DNA from: Caryophanales bacterium
GTDB taxonomy: Bacteria; Bacillota; Bacilli; Exiguobacteriales; Exiguobacteriaceae
Direction of reading: 5' to 3'
DNA length: 64,000 bases
NCBI GenBank assembly: GCA_902363455.1
Contig: CABJAC010000001.1
Coordinates: forward strand, 186,001-250,000
This document shows, one piece after another, positions 53,953-63,256 of this stretch. The notes beneath the pieces are model-generated. The model was not told the origin of the DNA. It worked only from the letters and a program-made list of their open reading frames with translations, and did no database searches. Position 1 is the first letter of the stretch, and each line of letters opens with the position of its first letter. A program made the translations under genes and the position numbers.

Positions 53953-54573
53953 ATGAAACGGACATTTGATTTCACTATCAGTCTACTCGCCATCCTCGTC
54001 CTGTTGCCGGTTTATCTCTTCGTCGCGCTGTTCATCTATACGAAGCTCGGTCGCCCGATTTTCTTTAATCAAATCCGTCCGGGCTATAAAGGCGAATTGT
54101 TCAAAATTTATAAGTTCCGGACGATGTCGAATGAAACTGATGCTGCCGGCCAGCTTTTACCGGACGCCGACCGCATCCCGAAATCGGTCGAATGGATTCG
54201 TCGCTTGAGTTTGGATGAAATTCCTCAGTTTTTCAATATTTTGCGGGGACAGATGAGTTTTGTCGGCCCCCGTCCATTGCTTGTCAGTTACTTGAATCAT
54301 TATACGAAGGAACAAATGACCCGGCATGATGTCTTGCCCGGCTTGACCGGATGGGCACAGATTCACGGACGCAACGCGACGACTTGGCAGGAACGACTGG
54401 AACAGGATCAATGGTATGCGGCCAATCAAACGTTTCGACTGGACCTGTACATTCTCTTTAAAACCGTAAAAATCGTCATCTTGTCAGAAGGGAACTCGAC
54501 CGACCATCAGACCGGAATGGGTGAATTCAAAGGTCTCGACGGAGGTGTCCAGCATGATGTCGTTAAGCGATGA
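53953..54573 (+). CDS. Initiating undecaprenyl-phosphate sugar phosphotransferase
   Basis: The 206-residue protein is the short (PglC-like) form: one membrane segment (about 8-30), then GYKGELFKIYKFRTM, SLDEIPQFFNILRGQMSFVGPRPLL and PGLTGWAQIHGR, the conserved bacterial sugar transferase motifs. It loads the first sugar phosphate onto the lipid carrier at the inner membrane face. GGAGG precedes ATG. Confidence 0.94.
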   Translation: MKRTFDFTISLLAILVLLPVYLFVALFIYTKLGRPIFFNQIRPGYKGELFKIYKFRTMSNETDAAGQLLPDADRIPKSVEWIRRLSLDEIPQFFNILRGQMSFVGPRPLLVSYLNHYTKEQMTRHDVLPGLTGWAQIHGRNATTWQERLEQDQWYAANQTFRLDLYILFKTVKIVILSEGNSTDHQTGMGEFKGLDGGVQHDVVKR

Positions 54574-55621
54574 ACGTGTGATTCATGACCGGTGCCAATG
54601 GGATGCGCTTGTCTCCCAGTACGCCTTGGATTGTTACTACGAGTACGCCTACTTCGAACTGGCAAAAGAACCGGAATCCGTACCGGAGATGTATATCCAT
54701 TCTTTTGAGTTCGGCGTCCTGATTTATCCGTATTTGAAACGACGGATTCCGGGAACGGCGTACCAAGACATCACGACTCCTTATGGATACGGTGGACCGG
54801 TTTTCATCGGAATCTGGTCGATGGATCAAGTCGAAATGGTCCGGCAGCATTTCCTCGCTTACTGTCAGGCGGAGCAGATTCTCACAGAAACGATTCGCTT
54901 TCATCCAGTCCTTGAAAACGACGAACTCGGCCGATTGTGGTCGAAAACCACGAATGTCCTACAACAAACAGTGACGGTTGAATTGACGGCATCCTACGAA
55001 ACAATCGAAAGTCGATTTTCTTCGATGACACGCCGGAATATTAAAAAAGCTGTCCGGGAAGGTGTGACGGTCCGGGTAGGACGACGGGAAGATTATCTGA
55101 CATTCATGCATCTCTATCGTCTGACCATGGACAAACATCATGCCGCCGCCCGTTATTACTTTGACGACCATTACTTTCAGCAATTTGCAGACGGGCGGCT
55201 TCCTGCTGAACTGTTGGTCGCCGAGCGGAATGGTTCTGTCATCGCTGCTTGTATCGTCCTGTACGGTCGACAATTCGCCCATTATCATCTCGGCGCTTCC
55301 GATCCGACCGAACTAGCCGCCCGACCCAATCATCTGTTGTTTGCTGAGATGATCCGCCGGACGAAGGAACTCGGAAAAACAGCCCTTCATCTTGGTGGCG
55401 GCACGACACGCGAGGTGACTGACAGCCTGCTCGCGTACAAGCGGTCATTCAGCCCTCTTCAAACAAACTTTACACTCGGGACGTCGATTCTTGATCCCTT
55501 GCTGTACCACCAATTATCCGATCGACATCTGCAGGATCATCAACCATCAGCGCAGGGCTGGTTTCCGGCTTACCGGACGCCTGTCCGTCCGTTGTCACAC
55601 AGAGGGGAGCAGACATCATGA
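54554..55621 (+). CDS. FemAB/GNAT-like acyl- or aminoacyltransferase
   Basis: The start at 54554 (ATGATG) follows GGAGGT within the end of the sugar transferase gene. The 355-residue product has FEYAYFELAK-like and RRNIKKAVREGVTVRVG segments, then FMHLYRLTMDKHHAA, LLVAERNGSVIAACIVLY and HLGASDPT, as in FemAB-like GNAT proteins of polysaccharide loci. It could attach an amino acid or acyl group to an amino sugar, perhaps supplied through the CapK-like enzyme (inference). Confidence 0.82.
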   Translation: MMSLSDERVIHDRCQWDALVSQYALDCYYEYAYFELAKEPESVPEMYIHSFEFGVLIYPYLKRRIPGTAYQDITTPYGYGGPVFIGIWSMDQVEMVRQHFLAYCQAEQILTETIRFHPVLENDELGRLWSKTTNVLQQTVTVELTASYETIESRFSSMTRRNIKKAVREGVTVRVGRREDYLTFMHLYRLTMDKHHAAARYYFDDHYFQQFADGRLPAELLVAERNGSVIAACIVLYGRQFAHYHLGASDPTELAARPNHLLFAEMIRRTKELGKTALHLGGGTTREVTDSLLAYKRSFSPLQTNFTLGTSILDPLLYHQLSDRHLQDHQPSAQGWFPAYRTPVRPLSHRGEQTS

Positions 55622-56772
55622 AACACATCCCGTTATCGATCCCACATCTCAGTGGTCACGAACTGCCTTATGTTACGGAAGCGTTGGAAACAAACTGGGT
55701 CGCGCCGCTCGGACCGAATGTTGAGGCCTTTGAGGCCGGTATGCGTGCCTATACCGGAACAGTAGCGGCACTTGCGACAAGCAGTGGAACGGCGGCGATT
55801 CATTTGGCCCTCGCGACACTCGGCGTCACGAAAGAGGACGATGTGTTTTGTCAGTCGTTGACCTTCATCGCCTCGACGAACCCGATCCGGTACGTCGGTG
55901 CCCGGCCTGTCTTGATTGATTCTGAATCGGATACATGGAACATGTCACCGATCGCACTGCGACGGGCGATGATCCAGGCAGCGACACGGGGACGGTTGCC
56001 GAAAGCCGTCATCGTCGTTCATCTGTACGGCGTCGTCGCTAAAATCGAGGAGCTTGCCGCCATCTGTGAAGAATATGATGTTCCATTGATTGAAGACGCT
56101 GCTGAATCACTCGGTTCGACGGTCAACGGTCGGATGACAGGTACGTTCGGAACGTTTGGTGTCTATTCGTTTAACGGTAATAAAATCATCACGACGTCAG
56201 GCGGAGGTATGTTGGTCTCAAATGACACCAGTTTGATTGAACGGGCATTTTATCTCGCGACACAAGCCCGTCAGCCGGTCCTGCATTACGAACACACGGA
56301 AATCGGTTTTAATTACCGGATGAGTAACGTATCTGCCGGAATCGGCCGCGGGCAGCTGGAAGTGATCGAGGAGCGGATCGAGGCACGGCGGACGATCTTC
56401 CAGCGCTACGTCCGGGCCTTTGAGACGATTCCTTCAAACCATTATCAACAAGAAGTGGAAGGCAGCCGGGCAAACCGGTGGCTGACGGCACTGATACTAC
56501 CCGGTGGAACAGAACAACGGGATGTACTCATTCAACAGCTGCAGCAAAAAAACATCGAATCCCGTCCGGTCTGGAAGCCGATGCATCTGCAACCCGTTTA
56601 CCGGGACGTTCCTTACATCACGGCAAACGAAGAGGATGTCAGCCGCCGTCTGTTTGAAGAAGGGATTTGCCTACCGTCTGCTTCCCAAATGACCTTTACG
56701 GAGCAGGCACTGGTCATCCGTTCGGTTCGGCAAGGACTCGTTGCAGATGTTCGACGGAATGTTCAGTTATGA
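55618..56772 (+). CDS. DegT/DnrJ/EryC1 PLP-dependent sugar aminotransferase
   Basis: The 384-residue enzyme has PLSIPHLSGHELPYVTEAL, ALATSSGTAAIHLAL, LIEDAAESLGS and the PLP lysine in YSFNGNKIITTSGGGML. It aminates 4-keto-deoxy UDP-sugars (PglE-like), consistent with the CapD-like dehydratase at 44662 and the acyltransferase-like gene just upstream, whose end it overlaps by ATGA. Confidence 0.93.
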   Translation: MKHIPLSIPHLSGHELPYVTEALETNWVAPLGPNVEAFEAGMRAYTGTVAALATSSGTAAIHLALATLGVTKEDDVFCQSLTFIASTNPIRYVGARPVLIDSESDTWNMSPIALRRAMIQAATRGRLPKAVIVVHLYGVVAKIEELAAICEEYDVPLIEDAAESLGSTVNGRMTGTFGTFGVYSFNGNKIITTSGGGMLVSNDTSLIERAFYLATQARQPVLHYEHTEIGFNYRMSNVSAGIGRGQLEVIEERIEARRTIFQRYVRAFETIPSNHYQQEVEGSRANRWLTALILPGGTEQRDVLIQQLQQKNIESRPVWKPMHLQPVYRDVPYITANEEDVSRRLFEEGICLPSASQMTFTEQALVIRSVRQGLVADVRRNVQL

Positions 56773-56792
56773 ATGTGTGGGAGGGAGACATC

Positions 56793-57539
56793 GTGATGAG
56801 CGACTTGGAGGAAGCGATTGAAGCACTCCGTCTCGCTGCAAACGGGAAAAATGAACTGACGGCAAATACCTATTTTCGCTGGCAACTGAATACCCAGTAT
56901 CCGAGTGTCGCGGAAATCCTGATTTTATTCGGCTCTTGGCAGATTGCTCTCGAACGAGCCGGCATCGGCCATGTCCGGGTAGCTTTTACAAAATCGGATA
57001 TCATCGAAGCGTTACGGGCGGCAAAGGAAGAACTGGAACCCTTCACAAGTGCGACATACCGTGAGTGGGCTCAGCAACATCAGGCGCCGAGCTTGACCGA
57101 TATCGTCCATCAATTCAACTCGTGGCAGCAGGCATTGTCAGAAGCAGAAATTTTAAAAGAACGGGTGCAGGAGATGGAACGGCGGATCATCGAGTCCTTG
57201 CTCGAAGCACAGGAAACCTTACCCGTTTTGACGAGTCAAACGTACACGAAATGGGCAGTTGGAAAAAATCGTCCGACCGTGGCGACGATTGCAAGACGGT
57301 ACGGATCGTGGAGCAACGCACTCGAAATCATCGGAATCGATCAGCCGAGGAAACGGTGGACGGAAGAGGAGGTTTTACGTGTTTTGCAGGAAGCAGCAGA
57401 CGAACTGGACGTGCTGACCATTTCACACTATCAACAATTCAGTATGGGACGCGATGTACCGAGCATCGGAGTGATCACGGCGTTGTTCGGCAGTTGGAGT
57501 AATGCGGTGATGATCGTCCTGAACCAACGTCAATCGTAA
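56793..57539 (+). CDS. Protein of homing-endonuclease-associated repeats (copy 2)
   Basis: GTG at 56793 (or ATG at 56796) follows GGGAGGGA. The 248-residue product has four repeats with FRW...YPSVAEILILFGSW, YREWAQQHQAPSLTDIV, YTKWAVGKNRPTVATIARRY and YQQFSMGRDVPSIGVI cores. It is a clear paralogue of the protein at 41581, with near-identical PTVATIAR.YGSW segments in repeat three. It has no nuclease domain and lies between the aminotransferase and LCP genes in the capsule operon. Likely DNA binding; autoregulation of the operon is possible. Confidence 0.82.
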   Translation: MMSDLEEAIEALRLAANGKNELTANTYFRWQLNTQYPSVAEILILFGSWQIALERAGIGHVRVAFTKSDIIEALRAAKEELEPFTSATYREWAQQHQAPSLTDIVHQFNSWQQALSEAEILKERVQEMERRIIESLLEAQETLPVLTSQTYTKWAVGKNRPTVATIARRYGSWSNALEIIGIDQPRKRWTEEEVLRVLQEAADELDVLTISHYQQFSMGRDVPSIGVITALFGSWSNAVMIVLNQRQS

Positions 57540-57570
57540 ATCGGCTTGATTCGAAGGAGAGAGGGAAATC

Positions 57571-58539
57571 ATGATGAGAGAATGGAAGTGGCTAATCTTA
57601 ACGGCAGTCAGTATCGGATTACTCGTTTTCTTCGGATCAAGTGGAAACGTGCTTCACCAGTCCAACGGGAAGACGAATCAACCACCGACCGAGATATCAG
57701 ACCAGACGCATGTAAAGGCGACAGAACCGGTCCACTCGGACAGTTCGTCGGCGAAACAAGCGACCTCTAAAAATGCGAAGCAAGCAACTTCTAAAAACGC
57801 GAAACAAACGAAGCCGTTGTCCTTTTTACTGCTGGGTGTCGATCAGCGTGGAGACGAGGCCGGCCGGAGTGATACGATGATCGTCGTGACGGTCAATCCG
57901 AATACCGGCGAAAGTAAGATGCTGAGTATTCCCCGGGACTTAAAAACAGAAATCATCGGTGTCGGTTCAAACGACAAAATCAATCATGCATACGCCTTTG
58001 GAGGTCCGGAAATGGCGCGGGAGAGTGTTGAACATCTGCTTGATTTACGAATTGATTATTTTGCTGAAATTAATCTCGAAGGATTTACCGATTTAGTCGA
58101 CGCTGTCGATGGCGTGACGGTGAAAAACGACATCAACTTCTCGTATTATGAGATGAAGTTTCCAAAAGGCCAGGTATCACTGAACGGCAAGGAGGCACTC
58201 GCATACGCCCGGATGCGTTACGATGATCCGCGGGGTGACTTCGGACGACAAATCCGTCAACGGCAAGTCGTTCAGGCGGTCACGGATAAACTGACAGCTG
58301 ATTTTTCCTTAACGCGGTTTAATGACGTGTTGACGGTACTTGGTAAAAATGTCAAAACCGACATCCCGTTCCCGGTCGTCCGAAAGCTGGCGACAGAGTA
58401 CCGGGACAGTTTAAAAGAGGTCGAGACCTTATCACTGGACGGAAGCGGAGGCATCGAAGCGGACGGCATTTATTACTGGCATCCGACGGACACTTCGTTG
58501 AAACAAGTCCGGACCACGTTGCAACAAGAGCTGAACTGA
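57571..58539 (+). CDS. LytR-CpsA-Psr (LCP) family phosphotransferase
   Basis: The 322-residue protein has an N-terminal membrane helix (about 5-24), a Lys/Ser/Thr spacer containing the short repeat KQATSKNA, and an LCP domain with LLGVDQRGDEAGRSDTMIVV, LSIPRDLKTEI, KINHAYAFGGPEM and YARMRYDDPRGDFGRQIRQRQV. The Arg and Asp residues used for polyprenyl phosphate are present. LCP enzymes attach lipid-linked polymers to peptidoglycan, so this one would anchor the capsule to the wall. AAGGAGAGA precedes the start. Confidence 0.94.
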   Translation: MMREWKWLILTAVSIGLLVFFGSSGNVLHQSNGKTNQPPTEISDQTHVKATEPVHSDSSSAKQATSKNAKQATSKNAKQTKPLSFLLLGVDQRGDEAGRSDTMIVVTVNPNTGESKMLSIPRDLKTEIIGVGSNDKINHAYAFGGPEMARESVEHLLDLRIDYFAEINLEGFTDLVDAVDGVTVKNDINFSYYEMKFPKGQVSLNGKEALAYARMRYDDPRGDFGRQIRQRQVVQAVTDKLTADFSLTRFNDVLTVLGKNVKTDIPFPVVRKLATEYRDSLKEVETLSLDGSGGIEADGIYYWHPTDTSLKQVRTTLQQELN

Positions 58540-58554
58540 TTTTTTAATAATCAA

Positions 58555-58586
58555 AGAGGGAGATGGATCTACATCCGCCTCCCTCT
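58555..58586. terminator. Terminator at the end of the capsule locus
   Basis: AGAGGGAG..GGAT pairs with ATCC..CTCCCTCT around CTAC; it resembles the hairpin at 3907. A TTTTTT run lies just before it, which gives the minus strand an A/T context as well. Confidence 0.7.
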
Positions 58587-58611
58587 TATCTGTCAGAATA
58601 AACCGTTATAT

Positions 58612-59223
58612 TTAATTTTTTGATCGAACGACCGGTCGGACCGGGGCGAACTTAATGGCAGCGTAGACGAAATAGAGGACTGTCACAATAGCAGCCGCAC
58701 TCCAGATGAGTTGATAGTTGGCACTTGCCGTACCGAATCTCAGACCGATGAGGGCAGGGACGATCAATGTCAACCAGCTGAGCACGATGGCGACACGTGC
58801 CGTCAACGCATCGATGCTTACATTCATCCCCATACCAAGGAAAAACAGACTCCACAGCACGACCCAAAACAGCCAAGTCGCGCCGCCCATCCAGTCACCG
58901 ACACTGAAGCTGACTCCGGCATAGAACAGGGCAGCGATGGCGACGAACAAAGAAAACCAACCGACACCGCTGCCGTCGAGTCCGAATAAAAACGTGATGC
59001 CGACATACAAGTACGTAAAGGCGAACAAATAAATACTCGCATAGCCGAAGGTCAACGCCGGATCACCGGCCGCTTCGATGACAAGCCAAGTTGCGATGAA
59101 CGTCTGTAACAAGCCGGTCAACAGACTGAAGACACCGGCACTTTTTAAATCGACTTTACCGAATAACGACAAGCTATTTAAAAAGAGAGCGACGCCTCCG
59201 AATAATAAACTTACATTTCCCAC
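58612..59223 (-). CDS. AmiS/UreI-family amide or urea channel
   Basis: The 203-residue protein has six to seven membrane helices and the AmiS/UreI patterns YASIYLFAFTYLYVGI, GWFSLFVAIAALFYAG and LWSLFFLGMG. UreI is a proton-gated urea channel; AmiS is linked with amidase operons. No urease or amidase gene is beside it in this window, so the substrate is open. Confidence 0.88.
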   Translation of the reverse strand: MGNVSLLFGGVALFLNSLSLFGKVDLKSAGVFSLLTGLLQTFIATWLVIEAAGDPALTFGYASIYLFAFTYLYVGITFLFGLDGSGVGWFSLFVAIAALFYAGVSFSVGDWMGGATWLFWVVLWSLFFLGMGMNVSIDALTARVAIVLSWLTLIVPALIGLRFGTASANYQLIWSAAAIVTVLYFVYAAIKFAPVRPVVRSKN

Positions 59224-59320
59224 ATGAATTCCTCCGTTAAGACGTCAGACGTCTGATTGTTATCTCCACCATATGATGAATTCGCTTCCAATGCAAGTGG
59301 AATTTCAGACGAAAAGTGAC

Positions 59321-59364
59321 AAAAAACCTCTGTTTGTCTTGTGTAAGTGTAAGACGAACAGAGG
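59321..59364 (-). terminator. Rho-independent terminator of the carboxypeptidase gene
   Basis: On the minus strand CCTCTGTTCGTCTT pairs with AAGACAAACAGAGG (one mismatch), followed by six T. Confidence 0.92.
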
Positions 59365-59371
59365 TGGACTA

Positions 59372-60610
59372 TTAACGGTTTAAGACCGAACGTAATGTCG
59401 TCTCGGTTTGGGGAAGTGTTCCTTTTAATGTGACAAGGCCGTAACGGGTCGATCCTTTTTTGATGAAGAAAACGCGTGTATAGGCTGATTCCGGAGTATA
59501 GCCTGTTTTACTGGCATAAATACGTGTGTCTCCCGGAAGTGATGTGTTTGTATGATACCATGTCAAAGTCCGGGCATACGGTCCTTTGACGGCCGTCTTA
59601 TAAGACTTTCGTCCACTGATCGTCATCAGATCACCATACTTTGCGTAAGTGTTGGCGAGTTTCTGCATATCAGCCGCTGTCGTATAATGACTTGGATGGT
59701 AAAAGCCGTGTGGATTCATGAAATGGCTCGCAGACATGCCGATGTTTCCCGCACGACTGTTCATCATCGACACGAACTTCGATTCCGAACCGGCTGTCCG
59801 GACGGCAATCGCTTTTGCAGCATCGTTGCCGGAGCGGATCAACATGCCGTTCAAAAGTTGACGCATCGTCACTTTGTCACCGGAGCGGAACCCGGCGGTA
59901 CTGCTACCCGAGGGAACAGCCAACATGGAATAGTTCAGCGTAAATGTCTGGTCTAACGTTCCTTTTTTAGCAGCCGCGTCATACGCGACGACGGCCGTCA
60001 ATAATTTTGTCGTACTTGCCGGATAACGACGAGCAAAACTTTCCTTTGTCGCTTCATAACCGGATGATCCGAGTTTGAAGTAACGCATCGAAGCGACAGG
60101 ATAACCGGAGGTACTGCTGCCGGTTTTTTGGACGACTTGATTGGATACATATCGTACTTTACCGCCGTCAGTGATTTTATACCATCCGTTTGTATAGGAG
60201 GTAGCTGTCAGTGTCGAACGATAAGGAGCTCTCCGTGTAATCGTTGCGGATGAACTGGTACTTGGTTTCGACCGGATGTTTGCACCGATGGTCGAAGTGA
60301 CCGTGAGGGAGTATGTAGAAGCGGAACCGGTCGTGGCTTTCTTTGCGACCTGATCAGAAAGATAGCGGTCGGCTTTGCCGTCCTTGATTTTGTACCAACC
60401 GTTCGCATACGATACGGCTGTGAATTTAGCTTTATACGGAGCTCTGCGTGTAATGGTTGCGGATGAACTGGTACTTGGTTTCGTTCGGATATTCGCGCCG
60501 ATTGTTGACGTGACAATGACTTGATAACTCGCTGCTTGAGCAGGCAGGGCGGGAAGACAGAGTACAATAAGTAAGACAAGTGCCAAGAAAATCCTGAACA
60601 AAGGTTTCAT
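59372..60610 (-). CDS. Secreted D-alanyl-D-alanine carboxypeptidase with two SH3b domains
   Basis: The 412-residue protein has a signal peptide (MKPLFRIFLALVLLIVLCLPALPAQA), two bacterial SH3 repeats (about 30-85 and 98-155, each with IGANIR.KPSTSSSATITRRAPY), and an S11 peptidase/PBP5-like domain. Catalytic motifs are STTK (SxxK), SGN and KTG (SKTGYTPESAY). It trims the stem peptide of peptidoglycan. The usual C-terminal amphipathic anchor of PBP5 is absent; the SH3b part may bind the wall instead. Confidence 0.93.
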   Translation of the reverse strand: MKPLFRIFLALVLLIVLCLPALPAQAASYQVIVTSTIGANIRTKPSTSSSATITRRAPYKAKFTAVSYANGWYKIKDGKADRYLSDQVAKKATTGSASTYSLTVTSTIGANIRSKPSTSSSATITRRAPYRSTLTATSYTNGWYKITDGGKVRYVSNQVVQKTGSSTSGYPVASMRYFKLGSSGYEATKESFARRYPASTTKLLTAVVAYDAAAKKGTLDQTFTLNYSMLAVPSGSSTAGFRSGDKVTMRQLLNGMLIRSGNDAAKAIAVRTAGSESKFVSMMNSRAGNIGMSASHFMNPHGFYHPSHYTTAADMQKLANTYAKYGDLMTISGRKSYKTAVKGPYARTLTWYHTNTSLPGDTRIYASKTGYTPESAYTRVFFIKKGSTRYGLVTLKGTLPQTETTLRSVLNR

Positions 60611-60768
60611 GAAATCTCATTCCCTTCTTTTTTAAATTTAGTTTTATCATAAAACAAAAAAAGGAAATTCTCTTTTTTTTCAAAAAAATTGTACCTTTTG
60701 AGTGAAACGCATGAAACCGGGATACATAGGGAATGAGACAAAAAGATGGATTTCAAGGAGGAATTGAG

Positions 60769-61677
60769 ATGAAAATTGCAGTGATTGGTTTAGGGGATAT
60801 TGCTCAAAAAGCCTATTTGCCTGTATATGCAGAACGGGCAGATTTAGAAGTGTACCTGGTTTCTAAAAATAGAGAAAAGGCAGAGCGGTTGCAGTCAGCT
60901 TATCGGTTTGCCGGTATCCTGTCATCGCTTGAAGAAGTAGCGGCGGAAGGGATTCAAGTAGCATTGATTCATTCCGCGACGAAGGTTCACGCTGAACAAG
61001 CCAAACAGTTGCTCGAGGCAGGCATTCATGTCTATATCGATAAACCGGTCTCACTCGAAGTCGAGGAAGTCCGATCATTGACAGAACAAGCAACTGTCAA
61101 AGGCTTACATTTCATCACCGGTTTCAACCGCCGATTTGCATCGGCACATCGGAACTTACTCGAAGTCAAAAATCCGAACATGATTGTCATGCAAAAAAAC
61201 CGGACATCGTTCATCGAAGATGCCAAAACATTTATCTTTGACGATTTTGTTCATGTGGCAGATACACTTCGTTTTCTAACAGGATGCGGAAAAATCGAGA
61301 ATCTGCATGTACGCGGTAAAAAGACGGACGGACTGTTGCATCATGTCACGATTCAATTTGAATCAAATGGGATTTTGGCCATCGGGATCATGAACCGGAA
61401 CAACGGTGTAACAGAAGAGCGGGTCGAAGTGATGGGACCTGATGAAAAGCGTGTGGCAACAGATGTCACATCCGTGAAACGGATGACGAAAGAAGGAACG
61501 TTGCGGATGCCGCTTGATAACTGGGAACCGACGTTGCAGCGCCGCGGTTTTGTAGAGATGCTTGATGCTTTCATTAAGACGGTTCAGGGTCAGCCTTCGG
61601 TATCAGTGACAGCGGAAGACAGTTTGGCGACGCACGAACTGTGCGCAGCAGTCGTAAAGCAGTTGGATGAACAGTAA
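60769..61677 (+). CDS. Gfo/Idh/MocA-family oxidoreductase
   Basis: The start at 60769 follows AAGGAGG; the 302-residue product has NAD(P) motif AVIGLGDIAQKAYLPVY, the EKP-like motif IDKPVSLE and FITGFNRRF, and a C-terminal alpha/beta domain. It resembles the VirF-like/MviM group. Substrate unknown. It is a single gene between two minus-strand genes, with no sugar genes directly linked. Confidence 0.9.
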   Translation: MKIAVIGLGDIAQKAYLPVYAERADLEVYLVSKNREKAERLQSAYRFAGILSSLEEVAAEGIQVALIHSATKVHAEQAKQLLEAGIHVYIDKPVSLEVEEVRSLTEQATVKGLHFITGFNRRFASAHRNLLEVKNPNMIVMQKNRTSFIEDAKTFIFDDFVHVADTLRFLTGCGKIENLHVRGKKTDGLLHHVTIQFESNGILAIGIMNRNNGVTEERVEVMGPDEKRVATDVTSVKRMTKEGTLRMPLDNWEPTLQRRGFVEMLDAFIKTVQGQPSVSVTAEDSLATHELCAAVVKQLDEQ

Positions 61678-61709
61678 AATGGCACTGAAGTAAGGACAAT
61701 CAGATGGAT

Positions 61710-61755
61710 GCTAAAAAAACGAACGCTCTTCCTTAATTGAGAAAAGCGTTCGTTT
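61710..61755. terminator. Terminator between convergent genes
   Basis: AAACGAACGCT pairs perfectly with AGCGTTCGTTT; the T run lies on the minus strand, with a shorter one on the plus strand. Confidence 0.88.
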
Positions 61756-61756
61756 G

Positions 61757-62395
61757 CTATGCTTCGTTTCCTTTAATTTTTTTCAGTTGATACGTGCATT
61801 TACCGTCAGGACTTTCGACCGTTATGAATAAGCCGGATGGGTTGAAATTGTAATAGACGACTCCTTCGGGTAACGGAAGACGGGCAGACAAATCGGGTTC
61901 AAAACGAACGTACTCCGTTCCGTTTCGGGGTGCGTCGCGTCTTCCAAAATGTTGATAATCGATTGTTGCAATGAGTCCATCCTGTTTATCAAAGACGACA
62001 TCGAGCTGACCTGCAGCCGGAAGCGAGCGTTCTTCAAGACCCTTTTCGAAAGTACTTCGTTCGATTTGGTACGTTCCTTCCGCCAGTTTCAGCTGATTCA
62101 AGACGGCTTCTGCACTCAACTGGATCGACTTTGCCTGAAGCCGGATCGGATTGTCTTGTGCCAAGCCCAGCTGTTCAATGGTTTTGGCGAGTGTGACAGC
62201 TTCTTTCAGACGGTAACTCGCCAAAGCAGCTTCCAAGCGAACCATCAGCCGGGCAGGAGCATGCATCGCGTCTTCCGCCGTGGAACGATCGACCGCCTGC
62301 GTATACTGATTTCGTTCAAGCTCGGTCTGAACACTGGAAGACGTTGTCGTGCAACCTACACAGAAAAAAAGCAAAAGCAGAACCCCTTTTTTCAT
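61757..62395 (-). CDS. Putative lipoprotein
   Basis: The 212-residue protein has a short signal (MKKGVLLLLFFCVGC) with a lipobox-like FCVGC, the last Cys being the probable lipidation site although Cys at -3 is unusual. The mature part has a helical half (about 20-105) and a beta-rich half with YVRFEPDLSARLPLPEG. No known family seen. It overlaps the upstream zinc-ribbon gene by ATGA, so the two form a unit. Confidence 0.75.
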   Translation of the reverse strand: MKKGVLLLLFFCVGCTTTSSSVQTELERNQYTQAVDRSTAEDAMHAPARLMVRLEAALASYRLKEAVTLAKTIEQLGLAQDNPIRLQAKSIQLSAEAVLNQLKLAEGTYQIERSTFEKGLEERSLPAAGQLDVVFDKQDGLIATIDYQHFGRRDAPRNGTEYVRFEPDLSARLPLPEGVVYYNFNPSGLFITVESPDGKCTYQLKKIKGNEA

Positions 62396-63081
62396 GCATT
62401 CACCTCCGTTCGGACGACACGGATGATCTGCAGGTGGTCCGTATGTAAACGAACGTTGTACCGGACATCATAAGTGACGAGCCGTTGCGAGGTTTCTAGA
62501 TCCAATTGATAGGTTTCTGTTGCATCGATTTGAAAGGAAGTTCCCTTTGAAATAAATCGTGTAAAGTCAATGGTATAGGGGCGTGTCGGCAGTCGCTTGT
62601 TGGAACGGGTCTTGATCGATTGTAATGACGTAACTTCCGAGCGGAAAACATCCAATGTGGAAAACTGGATGGCAGAGAACGTTTCTAGTATGTCTGTTGT
62701 TTTCGAGTAGTTGGCGGTCTCCGGAAGCGTCTTCGTATACTGACGGACGAATTTCAACACATCGTATGAGGCCGGCGGACGATCCGGCGAATAGGTTTGA
62801 TTGTAAGCGGATGTCTCATCCGACCATTCGGATGTGGACCAGGGCTGAACAGGAGGAAGAACGGAATCTGTCGAATGAAACGGATCAAGCGTGTACCATA
62901 GTCCGATTCCAAGTACTGCCGAAAGAATCAGAGTGACAGGATGAAACAGTGGATGTGATTTCGAAGACTGGACAGATTTAGTTTCTTCCGTTTGTTTTTT
63001 CATAAGGACAGGATGCTTACAATAAGAGCATGCCGTCTCATCTGGTTGTAAAGGTGTCCCGCAAAGTGAACAACGTGCCAT
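62392..63081 (-). CDS. Zinc-ribbon membrane protein (TcaA/YvbJ-like layout)
   Basis: The 229-residue protein opens with a zinc ribbon (CSLC and CSYC, residues 4-22), followed by a basic linker, one membrane helix (TLILSAVLGIGLWYTL, about 48-65) and an extracytoplasmic domain. The layout resembles TcaA/YvbJ-type proteins, but the outer domain is short and not recognised. It is coupled to a lipoprotein gene, which may be its outer partner. Confidence 0.7.
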   Translation of the reverse strand: MARCSLCGTPLQPDETACSYCKHPVLMKKQTEETKSVQSSKSHPLFHPVTLILSAVLGIGLWYTLDPFHSTDSVLPPVQPWSTSEWSDETSAYNQTYSPDRPPASYDVLKFVRQYTKTLPETANYSKTTDILETFSAIQFSTLDVFRSEVTSLQSIKTRSNKRLPTRPYTIDFTRFISKGTSFQIDATETYQLDLETSQRLVTYDVRYNVRLHTDHLQIIRVVRTEVNA

Positions 63082-63256
63082 TCGAAAATCCTCCTGTTCC
63101 GATCGTATCGATCATTTTAGTAAAAACATGGCTTTTTAAAATTTACATCAATAATAACATTAATTGGAAATCGAATCAAAAGTCTCCAAAACCAATCAAT
63201 GTTCGATCCTCACGAGAATCTAACGGAAGACAGAAAGGAAGATCCCGATGCATCAT

